From NCBI GenBank assembly GCA_020744225.1, contig JAGMWG010000013.1, forward strand, positions 868,001 through 932,000: a stretch of 64,000 bases of DNA, read 5' to 3'. Source of the DNA: Paraphoma chrysanthemicola. Its lineage: Eukaryota > Ascomycota > Dothideomycetes > Pleosporales > Phaeosphaeriaceae. Both the position numbers and the translations under genes were made by a program. Shown in pieces: positions 12,180 to 22,806 of this stretch; positions within the stretch are counted from its first letter, which is position 1, and the number at the start of each line of letters is the position of its first letter. The notes beneath the pieces are model-generated. The model saw nothing but the letters and a program-made list of their open reading frames with translations. It was not told where the DNA came from and ran no database searches.

Positions 12180-13265
12180 TCAATCGCTCAAGTCCGGGTT
12201 GGCGATGAACAGCCGCGTGTTCCCCATCGTCATCGTTCGTTCATCCACACTGCCTCTCCGTACTAAGTCGTCGGTGCCCTTCTTCTCTTGCTTGGGAAGT
12301 GAGGTCGGCATTTGACCCACTTCGCCAAAATTGCGCTCTCCACTGCTGCCGCTGCCGGTGCTGAGATTCGTCTTGGTGTGCTCAAAATATGCGTCAGACG
12401 AGTCGAAATGTGGGTTTGGTGTGGGTTCTTCCTCTAGATCGCCCAGGTCCTCGGGTGATGAGTTTTGTGGGGGCGTCGAGTTGGAAGAGACACGGCCGAC
12501 GGGGTTGGCATAGGACATGCGGCGTGCAGAGTTGAGCGAGCTGCGTCCAGATCCGGAGCGCTGGTGGTAGGGCGCGCCACCTTTTTGGGATCCGTTGTCC
12601 TCTTCATCACCCTCGTCCACTTCTGACGCACTCAAGCGCATAGGCACGCCAGAGCCGGTGTAGGTTTGTGGAGCGTAGAGTGACGCCTTGGGCATGCCGT
12701 GGTGGCGGCCAATCTTCGATCTGACTCCTCCCACCACGCCGGACCCGCCAGAAGCACTTCGCGGGGGCGCGTGATGTGAGCCGCCTGCCACCTCCTGGAC
12801 TGCTCTGGCCTTGGCCTGGCGCTGCGCTGCGAGCATGCGTGGATCTTCATACTGGGCCCTGTCACACCAGACCGTGGCCTTTTGCTTCCGCATCATAGCG
12901 ACATACGAGGTGGGAGAGCCTGAGGAGCGGGTAGACGACGAGCGACGTAGGGTGCCGCTATTGGTGCGCTGCGGTGTGCCGGTCGTGGAGCTGGTCGACG
13001 AGGTGGGCGTGCGGCGGAGCCCGCCCTGGTACTGGGAGGGATACTGCGAGTTCATGGTGGTGGTGGGCGAGGCGCCGACGGTTGTAGGGAACACGCCAGA
13101 GCTCGTGGTCCGCGACCGCGAGTGGCCGAGCTGCGCTTCGGAGTACATTTGCTGCGTTGGCGGGGGGCGGACTGCGATGCCGGGGTTTGCTATGGGCTTG
13201 CGGCGGACTGGAATGGCTCCATAGGCGGGAGCAGGCGAGGGTTGCGCCATGACTGCGGCTTGCAT
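12180..13265 (-). CDS. Ser-rich conserved fungal protein, function unknown
   Basis: Single exon, 361 aa, starting MQAAVMAQ; the second Met (residue 6) is an equally good start. Most of it is Ser/Thr/Pro-rich and probably disordered. Two islands look conserved: KATVWCDRAQYEDPRMLAAQR near residues 130-150, and the extreme C-terminus TRLFIANPDLSD. I recall similar islands in uncharacterised fungal proteins but cannot name a function. No signal peptide or membrane segment is seen. Basic Ser sites (RRSSSTRSS, RRGS) are plausible kinase targets. Confidence 0.8.
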   Translation of the reverse strand: MQAAVMAQPSPAPAYGAIPVRRKPIANPGIAVRPPPTQQMYSEAQLGHSRSRTTSSGVFPTTVGASPTTTMNSQYPSQYQGGLRRTPTSSTSSTTGTPQRTNSGTLRRSSSTRSSGSPTSYVAMMRKQKATVWCDRAQYEDPRMLAAQRQAKARAVQEVAGGSHHAPPRSASGGSGVVGGVRSKIGRHHGMPKASLYAPQTYTGSGVPMRLSASEVDEGDEEDNGSQKGGAPYHQRSGSGRSSLNSARRMSYANPVGRVSSNSTPPQNSSPEDLGDLEEEPTPNPHFDSSDAYFEHTKTNLSTGSGSSGERNFGEVGQMPTSLPKQEKKGTDDLVRRGSVDERTMTMGNTRLFIANPDLSD

Positions 13266-16207
13266 GTTTGACTCTCAGTCCCTCACTTGAACTTGAAGAT
13301 CGCGGGAAGTGAAACGCGGATCAGCGCCCTGACGTCAAAGCGATGCGTCACGGAAATGAGTGATCGAACGGTGAATGTACAATGCGCCCAGCAAGTGGCT
13401 ACTGCCCGCAGTGAAGGGGAGCAGCGTATTTGTAGCGGAGAGAGGCCAATGGGTGTAGTTGCTTGGCGCCCGGTTGCGTGCGTCTATTGCAGATGCAGCC
13501 CTGCGCGGATGGTGCCGGTGCACTGGCTTCCACTGCTTCCGGCGATGGGCTGATGCGACAACGAATTGGTGATGCTGAGGGATGGAGCCGTAAGACGATG
13601 CAGCGGGCGGCCTGCAGCGAAGCTTCGAGCGCGTCGCGGGGGTCTTGCAATGGCAGAGCGAAGAGTGGGTGGCCGGGCTTAGATACGAAAGCCCGAAGAC
13701 GCTTCGAGAAGTCGTTCTCGTTGAGCGAACGCCGCTAGAGAAAGCTTGCTCTAAAGAAAGCAGTCAGAAGTTTGCGTGGGCAGACACGAGCCATTTCAAT
13801 GAGTGCGGAGCGGCTGATACTTGCACCCACTGCGCGCGCTTGGTGCCAGTGCGCCAGGGCAACGTGGGTGAAGCGTGCAGTGCCAAAGCCATGGCGCAAG
13901 AGCTGACTTACAGATCCGTCTTTCCTCCAATCCCAGCGGGCAGCGGTGGCAGCACCCTCTCAGCTTAGTCAAAACAGCACTCCTACGCGAGCACGAGAAG
14001 GAGCAAAGCGGCACACGCAGCGTCGCCGTAAGAAGTTATGCACGAGAGAAAAGCGCAGGATTCGGACACCCTACGCCGGACTGAGGAGCAGCCTGTCTCT
14101 TGTACGCTTCCCGTGCTTGCCGTTGAGAGCGACGGCGCTAGAAATGTGAGAAGCGAACTTGTCTCCACCCATGGCCGTCAATGACGGAATGCCATTCTCA
14201 ACTCCTCGCTCGTGCCAGCATTGCGATCGTGATCTCCCGCTGCTTGTCAATAGCACAGCAAGGTAACGCTTGCAAAACTTGGAACTCGTCGCTCGAGGTC
14301 AGAATCAGTCGAAACAGCCGCCGGCGGAGTCCAATCCGAGTTCGGTCTGCGACTATCTGCCCTGGGCTCACGCCGAGTATCCTTGTCGCCCTTCGTTCGC
14401 GGAGTCTCACGGCTACAGCACCGTGTACCTTGTAGCATGGCTTGGTCGAATCATCGCTCAACGTGCCCGTAACCGACGCAAGTGCAGAGCTAGAGTGATC
14501 GCCTTTGTTGCATTGGCCTACTTCGACACTACACACCTATCGTATCGTGAGTGCTACGTCTGACAGATCGCGCCACGTTCCGCCCAAACACTCGACGGCC
14601 GCAAGCGCCGCCCTCGTCTTGGAGATTTTCAAGTAAGCGATGACCTCAGGCAGAAATGCAAAGACCCCAGCAGCAATCTGTATCAGACTTGGAAACTGCT
14701 CTGTAAGGCGACAAGCGAAGGTTCGCCAGGGACATTGCCAGGGCCAAAGCGGTCCAGAGCGATCCTCTGCGTTGCGAAGCAACTTGTGCTGTTTCACTTC
14801 TGCAGAGCTGGCATCTGGTCCTGGCAGACCAGCCTGCATGCATGCACGATCGGAAAGTTCCTTCGACAGCCACCATATTCTCACCATACGTGCTTATGGC
14901 GCGCGATGTCGTCGAATTTGTGGTAGACCTCGTCCATTGATCGAGCCTCCCATGCCGGTGGTTCATCTCTCGGGATTGATAGGCTTGCTTGAGCCGCTTG
15001 GACTTAGGCGGGGTGCGCTGCATGCATGCTTACTGCAGGCAACATCCTACCAAATCCTCGTCCCCGCTTTGCAACAGCAACCGAAAAACATCAAATCATC
15101 ATGGTCGGCGTCACACCGCGAGCGTCGGCGATAACCGAAGCTGTCGTGTACAACGTATCCAGCACTGCCACCTCCTGTTCACGACGTATCGATCGCCAAA
15201 GAATTGTGGATTACGATTCTATGAACAGCATCAAAAACTGGAGAAACCATGTGGCGTCGCATCCTGGAGCAACATCGCCCGCCACAGGGTCCCTGCCCAG
15301 CTGAACTCGGCAAGAGTTTGCTGATCGCTGCTGCTTGCAGCCAAGCGCTGCTGTAACACAAACACGTCTTCGGGCACATATTTGCGACAACATGTAGAAG
15401 AGATGAGTTCGGGACCACAGATGATGTCCACGTCTTTGGGTGTACCGCTCCGACATGTCTCGTGTAGCGAGGGCTGAACGATGTCAAGGCCCTGCCGTGC
15501 GGGGTTGACCGGTCCTCCGCCAGGATATGTAAAGCTGGTAAGATTCCCGGAGCGGGATTTGGAGTCCAGCGTCATGTGGACTTCGGCGCCGAAGGCAAGG
15601 TGCCGGCATACTCACCGATCAATCAATTTGAGCAGGCAAGTCTTTGTACTCAAAGAGATCAAATGCTGGCGTTGGCCTCGTTGTCTCAACTGGACCGCTC
15701 TGCGTGCTGCATTGCGCATCCACGTGAGAACACCTTAGCTGCAAATCGCACCTGCATCGTGCGACAACCACTGGATACTGTGCAACCACAGACATTCTTA
15801 TCGTGGACTTCCCCTTTGAGAATTGCACTTGTCCTGCAACCTGTTTCTCCGCTCGCGCTACGGCAGTCCGATATTAGCGTACGATACCTGGCCCCATCTC
15901 TCCCGTCCGTCGATCGGGTCTGGACGTCTGTCGAAGAGAACCGTGCATGAGTAATTGCCGCGCATTTCTTTTTCCAGTCTGCCCAGTGTCTACGCTGTGG
16001 AACAGCGGGCCGCGCTTTGAATTGTGACTGGCAGTGTCTGCAAGGACAGGGATCCACTGTTGAGTCAGCACATGGGTTATGAACAGTTGGAAAATGGCTG
16101 GATTCGTGGAATGAAATGGGCTAACATTTCACAGATTAATCCTGACCTCGACTGAAGTAATATCAATTTTCAGGCAAGTGGAATCGAGCACATTACAGCC
16201 AAAAGCC
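13266..16207. other. Long intergenic region, no gene supported
   Basis: About 2.9 kb. Several overlapping frames of 60-165 codons occur on both strands but none combines an ATG start, recognisable domain and supporting splice sites. The G+C level is like the gene space, not RIP-like. It may hold promoters, non-coding RNA or lineage-specific exons I cannot call. Confidence 0.5.
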
Positions 16208-17029
16208 CTAGTACACGAATGGAATGAGGCGGTATGGAGTGTCCTTCTTGAACTTCTCCCAAGCCGGCCCATATCGCGTCTCGCAATATTCATTCAGGAT
16301 CGGTACAGCCCGTTGGGAGAAGTCCCAGAAGAAAAAGGCACCGACCAACGCGCCAAGAGCGTAGCCTCCACCAACAAGGGCGTAACCAGTTCTCCATAAT
16401 GTGTATCCGCCGTAGTTGATGTGTCGCGCAAAGGACCAGAGGCCGCCGGTGTATGCCTTGCCCTTGTTCTTCGGGTCGGATTTGAACCGCTTGCGTTGAA
16501 TCTCGCTTACGAGCTCGGCGGTGATGCCGACGACGTATAACGCGCTGCCGATGATGAGAGCCGGCTGCGGGAAATCCGATTCCAAGGATGCAGAGGTCGC
16601 TCTCATCAGGAAAGCGTAGGTACTGATGCTGTTGAAGACGGCATTGAAAGCTCCAACGGCGACAGCGCCCCCAACTGGCATGGGTTCGCCCGACAACGCA
16701 GCGACCCAAATGTTCTGCTTCACCGCAGCTCCTACTGCCATGCCGAAGAGCACTAATCTGTACGGCGACAGGCCGAGGCCATCGATGAGGGCGATCCCGG
16801 TATTCGTAGGAAGACCAGAACGGAGCGTACGTAGCCCAATGCGGTGGAGGAGTGACGTGCCGAGTCCATGAGCGAGGATGGAGTACTGCAGGTATGGCTC
16901 GATGCCGCGAAGTAGGAAGAAGACCGCCTTACCAGCAGGCGTGGGTGTGTAGTCTCCGCGCGCAATGAGGTCGCGCTTCTTAGCCGCCTCCGAGCGAGGG
17001 TCGTGGACGCTATCTTGCGCAGATGGCAT
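16208..17029 (-). CDS. DUF1295 / steroid 5-alpha-reductase-like membrane protein
   Basis: Single exon, 273 aa. At least four hydrophobic segments (about residues 90-112, 122-142, 155-175 and 220-238) are followed by the C-terminal signature GLWSFARHINYGGYTLWRTG and an ending YGPAWEKF..DTPYRLIPFVY, typical of the DUF1295 and ER sterol-reductase or isoprenylcysteine methyltransferase superfamily. The His-Asn-Tyr pattern matches the usual HPNY motif with Pro replaced by Ile. Substrate unknown; NADPH-dependent reduction of a lipid is the family expectation. ERG7 lies 5 kb away but a link to sterols is speculative. Confidence 0.8.
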   Translation of the reverse strand: MPSAQDSVHDPRSEAAKKRDLIARGDYTPTPAGKAVFFLLRGIEPYLQYSILAHGLGTSLLHRIGLRTLRSGLPTNTGIALIDGLGLSPYRLVLFGMAVGAAVKQNIWVAALSGEPMPVGGAVAVGAFNAVFNSISTYAFLMRATSASLESDFPQPALIIGSALYVVGITAELVSEIQRKRFKSDPKNKGKAYTGGLWSFARHINYGGYTLWRTGYALVGGGYALGALVGAFFFWDFSQRAVPILNEYCETRYGPAWEKFKKDTPYRLIPFVY

Positions 17030-18036
17030 GGTGAAGGACTTTACTGGGGAACCACTCGTAAGCTAAACAATTGATAGACTGTGAATGCTACTTGAAGAGC
17101 TCGGAGCTGGACCGTACTGCGCTTTGGTACAAGGTCGTGCAAGCTCCGTGTGCTTGTGATCGAGTTCACTTATAGCTTAAACCTCGCATATCTGTTGTCA
17201 GTTCGGACTGCTCGGTGTGCGAGGCTGATGAAAAGTATACACCCATGAAGGTCATGACGTATGGCGCTAAGCGGCGGTTCGGCTTTCAGAAAGTGCGACC
17301 TGATACATCTACATGGTGCTCCAGTACATTTTATATTGCATACGCGGCTGTTCGCGTGATATCACTCACGTTGCAAATGCTTCACAGCTTGTCCATTTCC
17401 AGCGATGACGGCCTTGTACCAGGTTTCTGCCGCGCCCCCGAAATGGCCTAGCTGCGTCGCGTAATCCCGTGATGTCGCGCATGAGCCCGTGCTGCTCATT
17501 AAACAATGCCCCACCATCGCTCAGTCTTTCATCCTTCGGAGTCCACAAAGACGTGCTCGTTCTACATTGTGTAATGTGTCACACGCGAACTTGTACACGA
17601 TACTCCAGGGTTTGCTAGCTAATAATCCGGCATCCAATCCCCCCTTCTCGCTTGCTTTATGTTTACGCCCAAAGCGGGATAATTCGACGCGATTATGTTG
17701 GAGATATTGAAGGCTTGTGTTTGCACATTGAGCTGGCATTGGTATTCTCCAGCTATATAGCGCGTACTGGCTCAGCTCTGTCCAAGTACCTATTCACGTT
17801 TAGCCGGATCGGTCTGCGACAGTCTCTGGGACAACTTCGCGCGCTTCAGAATACCCCCCCGACAGTGGCCGTTTGTTGGCCTTTTAGCGGAGGAGAGAAA
17901 GACAACTCGAACAAAACCAGGCTGGCACTTGCCTTCTGGCCCCCTCCATTCTGATACTTACTGCCCGAACAGCTTGGTACTCATCACACCCATCAATGGA
18001 CTGGACCGCCACGTGTATACGTCAATATCATCACAC
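17030..18036. other. Divergent intergenic region
   Basis: 1007 bp between the start of the minus-strand DUF1295 gene and the start of the plus-strand ligase, so it holds both promoters. No element could be identified with confidence. Confidence 0.6.
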
Positions 18037-20748
18037 ATGACTATTACTTTTGGTGCAATATGCAGCCTTCTGCAGAGTATCGAAAACATTACTAGAAGAT
18101 ATCCGCGACTACCGCCGAAACAAGAGAAAGACAACACACGGGAGATCATCAAGAATTGGTTCCTGAACCAGCGGCCAGACCTTGATTCCGCGGGCCCAAA
18201 TGGCGGTGCCGTGCTATCAGCGTTGTTCCCGCACCGCAGGAAGGATCGCGTCTATGGCTTGCAAGCGCCATTGCTTGCAAAGAAACTCACAACACTATTG
18301 AGCTTCAATCATGGCCAAAAGGCGCTCTTCGATGGCTGGAATACTGGCAAGATTGGGGACCTCGGAGCCTATGTTGAGAGGGCCATGGCACCGTGGGACG
18401 GCACATTCACGGTCAAGCGCGCTATATCGATCGATCGAGTCGACCGATTATTAGTCCAACTAGCTGCGAGATACCGCTTTTCTGATGAGGCCATTCGGAA
18501 GCAACGAGACTGGCACGTCAAGACTGATACAGAGCTCAAGGAGATCTTTGTTCGGCTCGAGTCGTGGGAAGCAAAGTGGCTCGTGCGCCTAATCTTGAGA
18601 GACCACTGCACTGTCGATCTCGAAGAACAATTTATCTTCGGGCAGTACCATTTCCTTCTCCCGGACTTGCTCATGTTTCAGAACGACTTCGACGCGGTCT
18701 TTGAAATGCTACGAGGCGAGCTCAGTGTATACCTAGCCACCCCAGGACCTTCGGAAGAAAAAATGCTGCGGATTCAAGCGTCGCAACAGCTGCATGCTGT
18801 CATAGGAATCAAAGTAGGTCGTCCAACTTTTCACAAAGCATGGTCATTTCGGCATTGCTTCCAGCTTGTTGGAAAGAGGGCCTGGGCAGCTGAAGTCAAG
18901 TACGATGGCGAGTACTGTGAGATCCATGTCGACCTCGACAATGCCCCCAATGACATCAAAATATTCTCGAAGAATGGCAAGGATGCTACAGCAGACCGCA
19001 AGCCTTTGCACTCTGCCATTCGAAATGCCTTACGTATTGGTCGACCAGATTGCCTGTTTAGGTCAAAGTGTATCGTGCTCGGCGAAATGGTTCTGTACAG
19101 CGACAAAGAGAAGAAGATCCTTTCCTTTTCCAAGATCCGCAAGCACATCTCTCGGTCGGGATCCTTCATCGGCACATGGCAGGATTCCTTGCCTCATGAA
19201 TGGGAACACTTGATGATTGTCTTCTTCGATGTTCTCGCCCTGGACAACGAACCAGTCCTGCGTCATTGCCTCCAGGATCGCCGCAAGATTCTGCGAGATC
19301 TGATCCATGTAACGCCAGGTCGGGCACAGCGTTCCGAATGGACCCTGCTCGACTTCAAGACAGGGGACGGCATGACAGACCTAAAGCAGGTGTTCGCCCG
19401 AAACGTGGCTAGCCGCCAAGAAGGGCTCGTCCTCAAACCACTACATGCGCCGTACTTCCCCTTGCTGACCGAGCACGGTCATCGTCAGGCGGGCTACTTC
19501 ATAAAGATGAAGAAGGATTACCTGGGCGACATGGGAGGCGAGCGTGACCTAGGCGACTTCGCCGTCATTGGTGCCAGTTACGACGCGCAGATTGCCCCGA
19601 AGACTGATATCAAGCCACTACATTGGACTCACTTCCATGTAGGATGCTGTACAAATAAGGCCGCCGTGCAGCGTACTGGGGCTAAGCCGATGTTCAAAGT
19701 TGTTGCAAGCTTGAGCCTCGATAAATGGATCCCGAAAGCAGAAGTCAAGTACCTGAACATTCAGGGCTATGTGCGTCAGGCTGCGTTGTGTAAGGGTGGA
19801 CATACGGACGCCTTTGATGTAGAGTCTTCGAAAGGCTTCGACCGCCGCATGACTGTTGCTTTCAAGAAGCCATTCGTCGCAGAGGTCCTTGGCGGAGGAT
19901 TTGAGAAGCTGCAAAATGAGACCTTTGAGAAGCTGCAAAATGAGACCTTTGAGATGCTTCGCCATCCCCGTGTCAAGAAGATCCACAACGACCGGACATG
20001 GGAAGACTGCGTAACGATGGAAGATTTGGAACGGATGGCCGAGGAGAAGTGGGAGGTGCCCGATGCAGACAAGCTTGACGGCCACGCGAAGGACGTCGCG
20101 CTTCTCGTCAAGCAGTACACCCGGGAAATGTGGTTGTCTCAAACGACAGTAACGACCAACGAGACAACGCAAGAAACACCTCAGCAAAGTACTCCTTGTA
20201 AGACACAGGACAGCACACTGACTGTCACGCCCATCACACCACACGTGATAGTACAGCAGCCAACTGATGCCATCGTCCAAGAGACTCAACAGCATACCTA
20301 CACCACGGTATCTACTAGCCCAAGCTCCGCAAACGGCAGCATGCAAGGCAAAGGCATCCGCGCGTCTCGTCAGATGCATTTCCTTGTTCGCGAGGACACT
20401 TCCGAGAATCTCCAAAAGATGGCAGCAGCCACTACAGCCATTAGACCTGTAGCACCTGTTCCTTCCGATCTTGCAAATGCGCCATCAGTAGTCCAAATCG
20501 GTCTTCCGACACCCGTCTCGACTGCCGAAGCAGCACCATCAACAGCAAAGAAGCGCAGTTTCATGGAGCTTATCAGTCCACCAGCTGCGAAATGGCGCAG
20601 TATCCTTTCATCGATCCCCTTTTCGAGCGGGAATCGCAACCTGGGAACCTTTGATTTCGATTCCCAGGACGGAACTATTCATATATATGCGAAGGAGGGG
20701 TTGAAGGTACGAGTGCATACAAGCTCGAATCAACGAGCCCAGGCATGA
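18037..20748 (+). CDS. ATP-dependent DNA ligase, LIG4-like core without BRCT
   Basis: 903 aa in a single exon; the open frame extends to 17929 but only through a TTG codon, so ATG 18037 is taken. The nucleotidyltransferase core is complete: motif I EVKYDGEY (adenylated Lys about residue 288), a motif III-like FFDVLAL, motif IV EGLVLKP and motif V FIKMKKDY. An N-terminal helical ligase domain precedes it and an OB-fold region follows. The C-terminal third (about residue 660 on) is disordered and Thr/Gln-rich, and I see no BRCT repeats, so it is probably not canonical DNA ligase IV but a filamentous-fungal paralogue. Expected role: sealing nicks or breaks in the nucleus. A 24-bp in-frame duplication lies at 19900-19947. 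Confidence 0.88.
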   Translation: MTITFGAICSLLQSIENITRRYPRLPPKQEKDNTREIIKNWFLNQRPDLDSAGPNGGAVLSALFPHRRKDRVYGLQAPLLAKKLTTLLSFNHGQKALFDGWNTGKIGDLGAYVERAMAPWDGTFTVKRAISIDRVDRLLVQLAARYRFSDEAIRKQRDWHVKTDTELKEIFVRLESWEAKWLVRLILRDHCTVDLEEQFIFGQYHFLLPDLLMFQNDFDAVFEMLRGELSVYLATPGPSEEKMLRIQASQQLHAVIGIKVGRPTFHKAWSFRHCFQLVGKRAWAAEVKYDGEYCEIHVDLDNAPNDIKIFSKNGKDATADRKPLHSAIRNALRIGRPDCLFRSKCIVLGEMVLYSDKEKKILSFSKIRKHISRSGSFIGTWQDSLPHEWEHLMIVFFDVLALDNEPVLRHCLQDRRKILRDLIHVTPGRAQRSEWTLLDFKTGDGMTDLKQVFARNVASRQEGLVLKPLHAPYFPLLTEHGHRQAGYFIKMKKDYLGDMGGERDLGDFAVIGASYDAQIAPKTDIKPLHWTHFHVGCCTNKAAVQRTGAKPMFKVVASLSLDKWIPKAEVKYLNIQGYVRQAALCKGGHTDAFDVESSKGFDRRMTVAFKKPFVAEVLGGGFEKLQNETFEKLQNETFEMLRHPRVKKIHNDRTWEDCVTMEDLERMAEEKWEVPDADKLDGHAKDVALLVKQYTREMWLSQTTVTTNETTQETPQQSTPCKTQDSTLTVTPITPHVIVQQPTDAIVQETQQHTYTTVSTSPSSANGSMQGKGIRASRQMHFLVREDTSENLQKMAAATTAIRPVAPVPSDLANAPSVVQIGLPTPVSTAEAAPSTAKKRSFMELISPPAAKWRSILSSIPFSSGNRNLGTFDFDSQDGTIHIYAKEGLKVRVHTSSNQRAQA
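19900..19947 (+). repeat. In-frame 24-bp tandem duplication within the ligase gene
   Basis: Two identical 24-bp units, each encoding FEKLQNET, followed by a diverged partial third (FEML). The identity of the two copies suggests a recent duplication. It adds eight residues just after the OB-fold region. Confidence 0.9.
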
Positions 20749-21470
20749 GTCTTTTCGGCTGGGACTTGAGATTTGCTGGAAGGATACCCAATTCGTGATA
20801 TTGATGTACATGACACCATCTCTAGTTCATTGAATACTACATTTCTTCTTGCACAACCTATCGTACAGTACTCAGACGTTCTATAATCCTGGAAAGCCAC
20901 CGAATCATTAATGTATAACGAGCGACACCGCCATTCGACTATTCATCCTAGACGCGGCTACAAAACAAGCCGTTAACAGACCGCTTTATTGTAATTCAGC
21001 CTACACCATCCTGCTTCCTCTCCTAATCAAAACAAAAGAGATATCGGTAACTTAACTTATCATGTAACTAATTAGATACTAAAATGTAACAAAGATTAAC
21101 GCCTGTGCGCCTAATTGTTAGAGCCTTCGATCACGTCGTATAAGTCTACGCTTAAACTGTATAGTATTGCCTCTAAACTTTAGAATGCTTGTATACTGAT
21201 TATCCGGCTTGACATAATATTCCCTAAGAGTCCAAAGACCTTAATCTTTGACCATTAACAAAAGTAGAATTATATTACATTGATATTTTTGCTATTGCAG
21301 GCGTACGATGTTTCTTACATTCATCCATTATATTGTATGCCTACATGTTCTGCGCCTTTGCGCTCAAAATAGCGCTCGAACCAATATTTTTTCTAAAGAC
21401 TGTTAATATAAGTTGTGATATGTTCGAATGAGCAACAAACTGAAAGTGTATTTGGATCAATGATTCAGTC
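20749..21470. other. Convergent intergenic region, AT-rich in part
   Basis: 722 bp between the 3' ends of the ligase gene and the small gene at 21471. Around 21.0-21.45 kb the sequence turns AT-rich with many TA steps, possibly a small old RIP-affected remnant. No gene is seen. Confidence 0.5.
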
Positions 21471-21855
21471 TTAGGCCAGGGCATCCTCTAATTGTTCCAA
21501 GATGTCTCTAAATTCTTCCTTTTGATCGTTTCTGCGCAGCCTCCTAGAGTTCTCTACCCGACGTTCGATTTGTCTGAGTTGATGCAGCGATTCTCCACCA
21601 CCGTGGCTGGACGTGACATCGGTTCGGCGGAGCTGTTGCTCAATTGCTCTAACTCTCGCTTGCAAATCCTTAATATCTCTGTCCTGTGGTGTCGCGATCA
21701 GATGTTACGATTGGTAGAACACGTGCTTGTACCCAGCTCACCTCTGCGCTCTGCTGACCCGCTTGAACAGCCCCGACGATAACCTGGCCCAAAGCGGCAG
21801 CAGCGGCAGTGGCAGCACCGACTCCTGCTATCATCGGCCACCTATCGCTCGACAT
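21471..21855 (-). CDS. Small protein: Gly/Ala-rich hydrophobic N-terminus plus coiled coil
   Basis: Two exons, 21855-21742 and 21683-21471, with a 58-bp GT..AG intron, give 108 aa. Residues about 8-32 form a Gly/Ala/Val-rich hydrophobic stretch with glycine spacing (GVGAATAAAAALGQVIVGAV) that could insert in a membrane or form a helix bundle. The second exon is highly charged with a heptad-like pattern (RDIKDLQARVRAIEQQL, later EEFRDILEQLEDALA), suggesting a coiled coil. Clean splice sites joining two compatible frames support a real gene. No family recognised. Confidence 0.65.
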
Positions 21856-22806
21856 GATTTAGTAGACGACGGTTGTGAATAGGCGTGAGAGATAGGTTAG
21901 GTAGTAAGTTCTCGTCAAGACTAATAAAGAAGAATCAAAATGAGGACTATGCCCGAACATTTATCTCCTCTCAATGTTAATGCTAAGCTGCCTGATGGGG
22001 CAGTGCATTAAGGGCAGTGCATTCGTGCAGCTAGCCAGTCAGATTGCGCAGGTAGTGGGGCAGATCACGTGGGCTGACAGGCGTCCGCGTCAGAACTTCG
22101 AGGCAGACAGGCTGTGTATGGCAGGCTTCTCCAAAATTGATTCACTATCTTCAAGTTGCACAATGCCTGTATTGGAAGCTAATTGCGGTTGCGATGCTGG
22201 GTGTGTTCGTTGACATGAGCTACACGCCAGGGCCTTCAAATCCAGCCCTGCTTTCATCTGAGCTGGTTTCGGGAGAAAGCCACACTGCCACACAGCCACA
22301 GATCTAGTATCAGCAGCGGAACCATTCTGTCACCGAGTTCGACAAGCTCTTTCAAGCTAATGGGGTGATGGAGCGAGAAGTTTTAGATACGCAGCAGATA
22401 GAATAGCCTTGAAATCAGTTTCTGTTCCATCATAAATTGGAAATGAGCTGAGTTGGCAGATTGAAGCAAGACAAGATGAGCGTTGTGAAAGGAGAATATG
22501 AGACTAGGAACAGAGGGCGGACTGGAAAGTACTTCGGTGAGGCAGGTTTTGGGATGAGAGATGTTGATCGGATTGCGTAGATGAGCTTGCTTGTTTCAAA
22601 AGTTTGCTTGCATTGAAATTGTGACTCTACAGTTACACGACCGCGGTCGGATAACGCCATCGATAAGGGTCAATAACTAAACACATACGCCGCGCTAGAT
22701 GATGCATTTTGCGGGCAGAAAATCCACCCAGATTCAAAAGGCGAAGCCTGCCTGCTTGGCCATGAAACGCCTTTTGCCCACTTATGACGCCACTGCCGAT
22801 ACGACC
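21856..22806. other. Intergenic region
   Basis: 951 bp carrying the promoter of the small gene at 21471 and the 3' region of the crb2-like gene. A short imperfect repeat of GGGCAGTGCATT occurs near 21.98-22.03 kb. No gene supported. Confidence 0.5.

Noticed and set aside
14537..14887. Minus-strand frame of 116 codons
   Set aside because: Some coding-like text near its end but no domain and no supporting exon.
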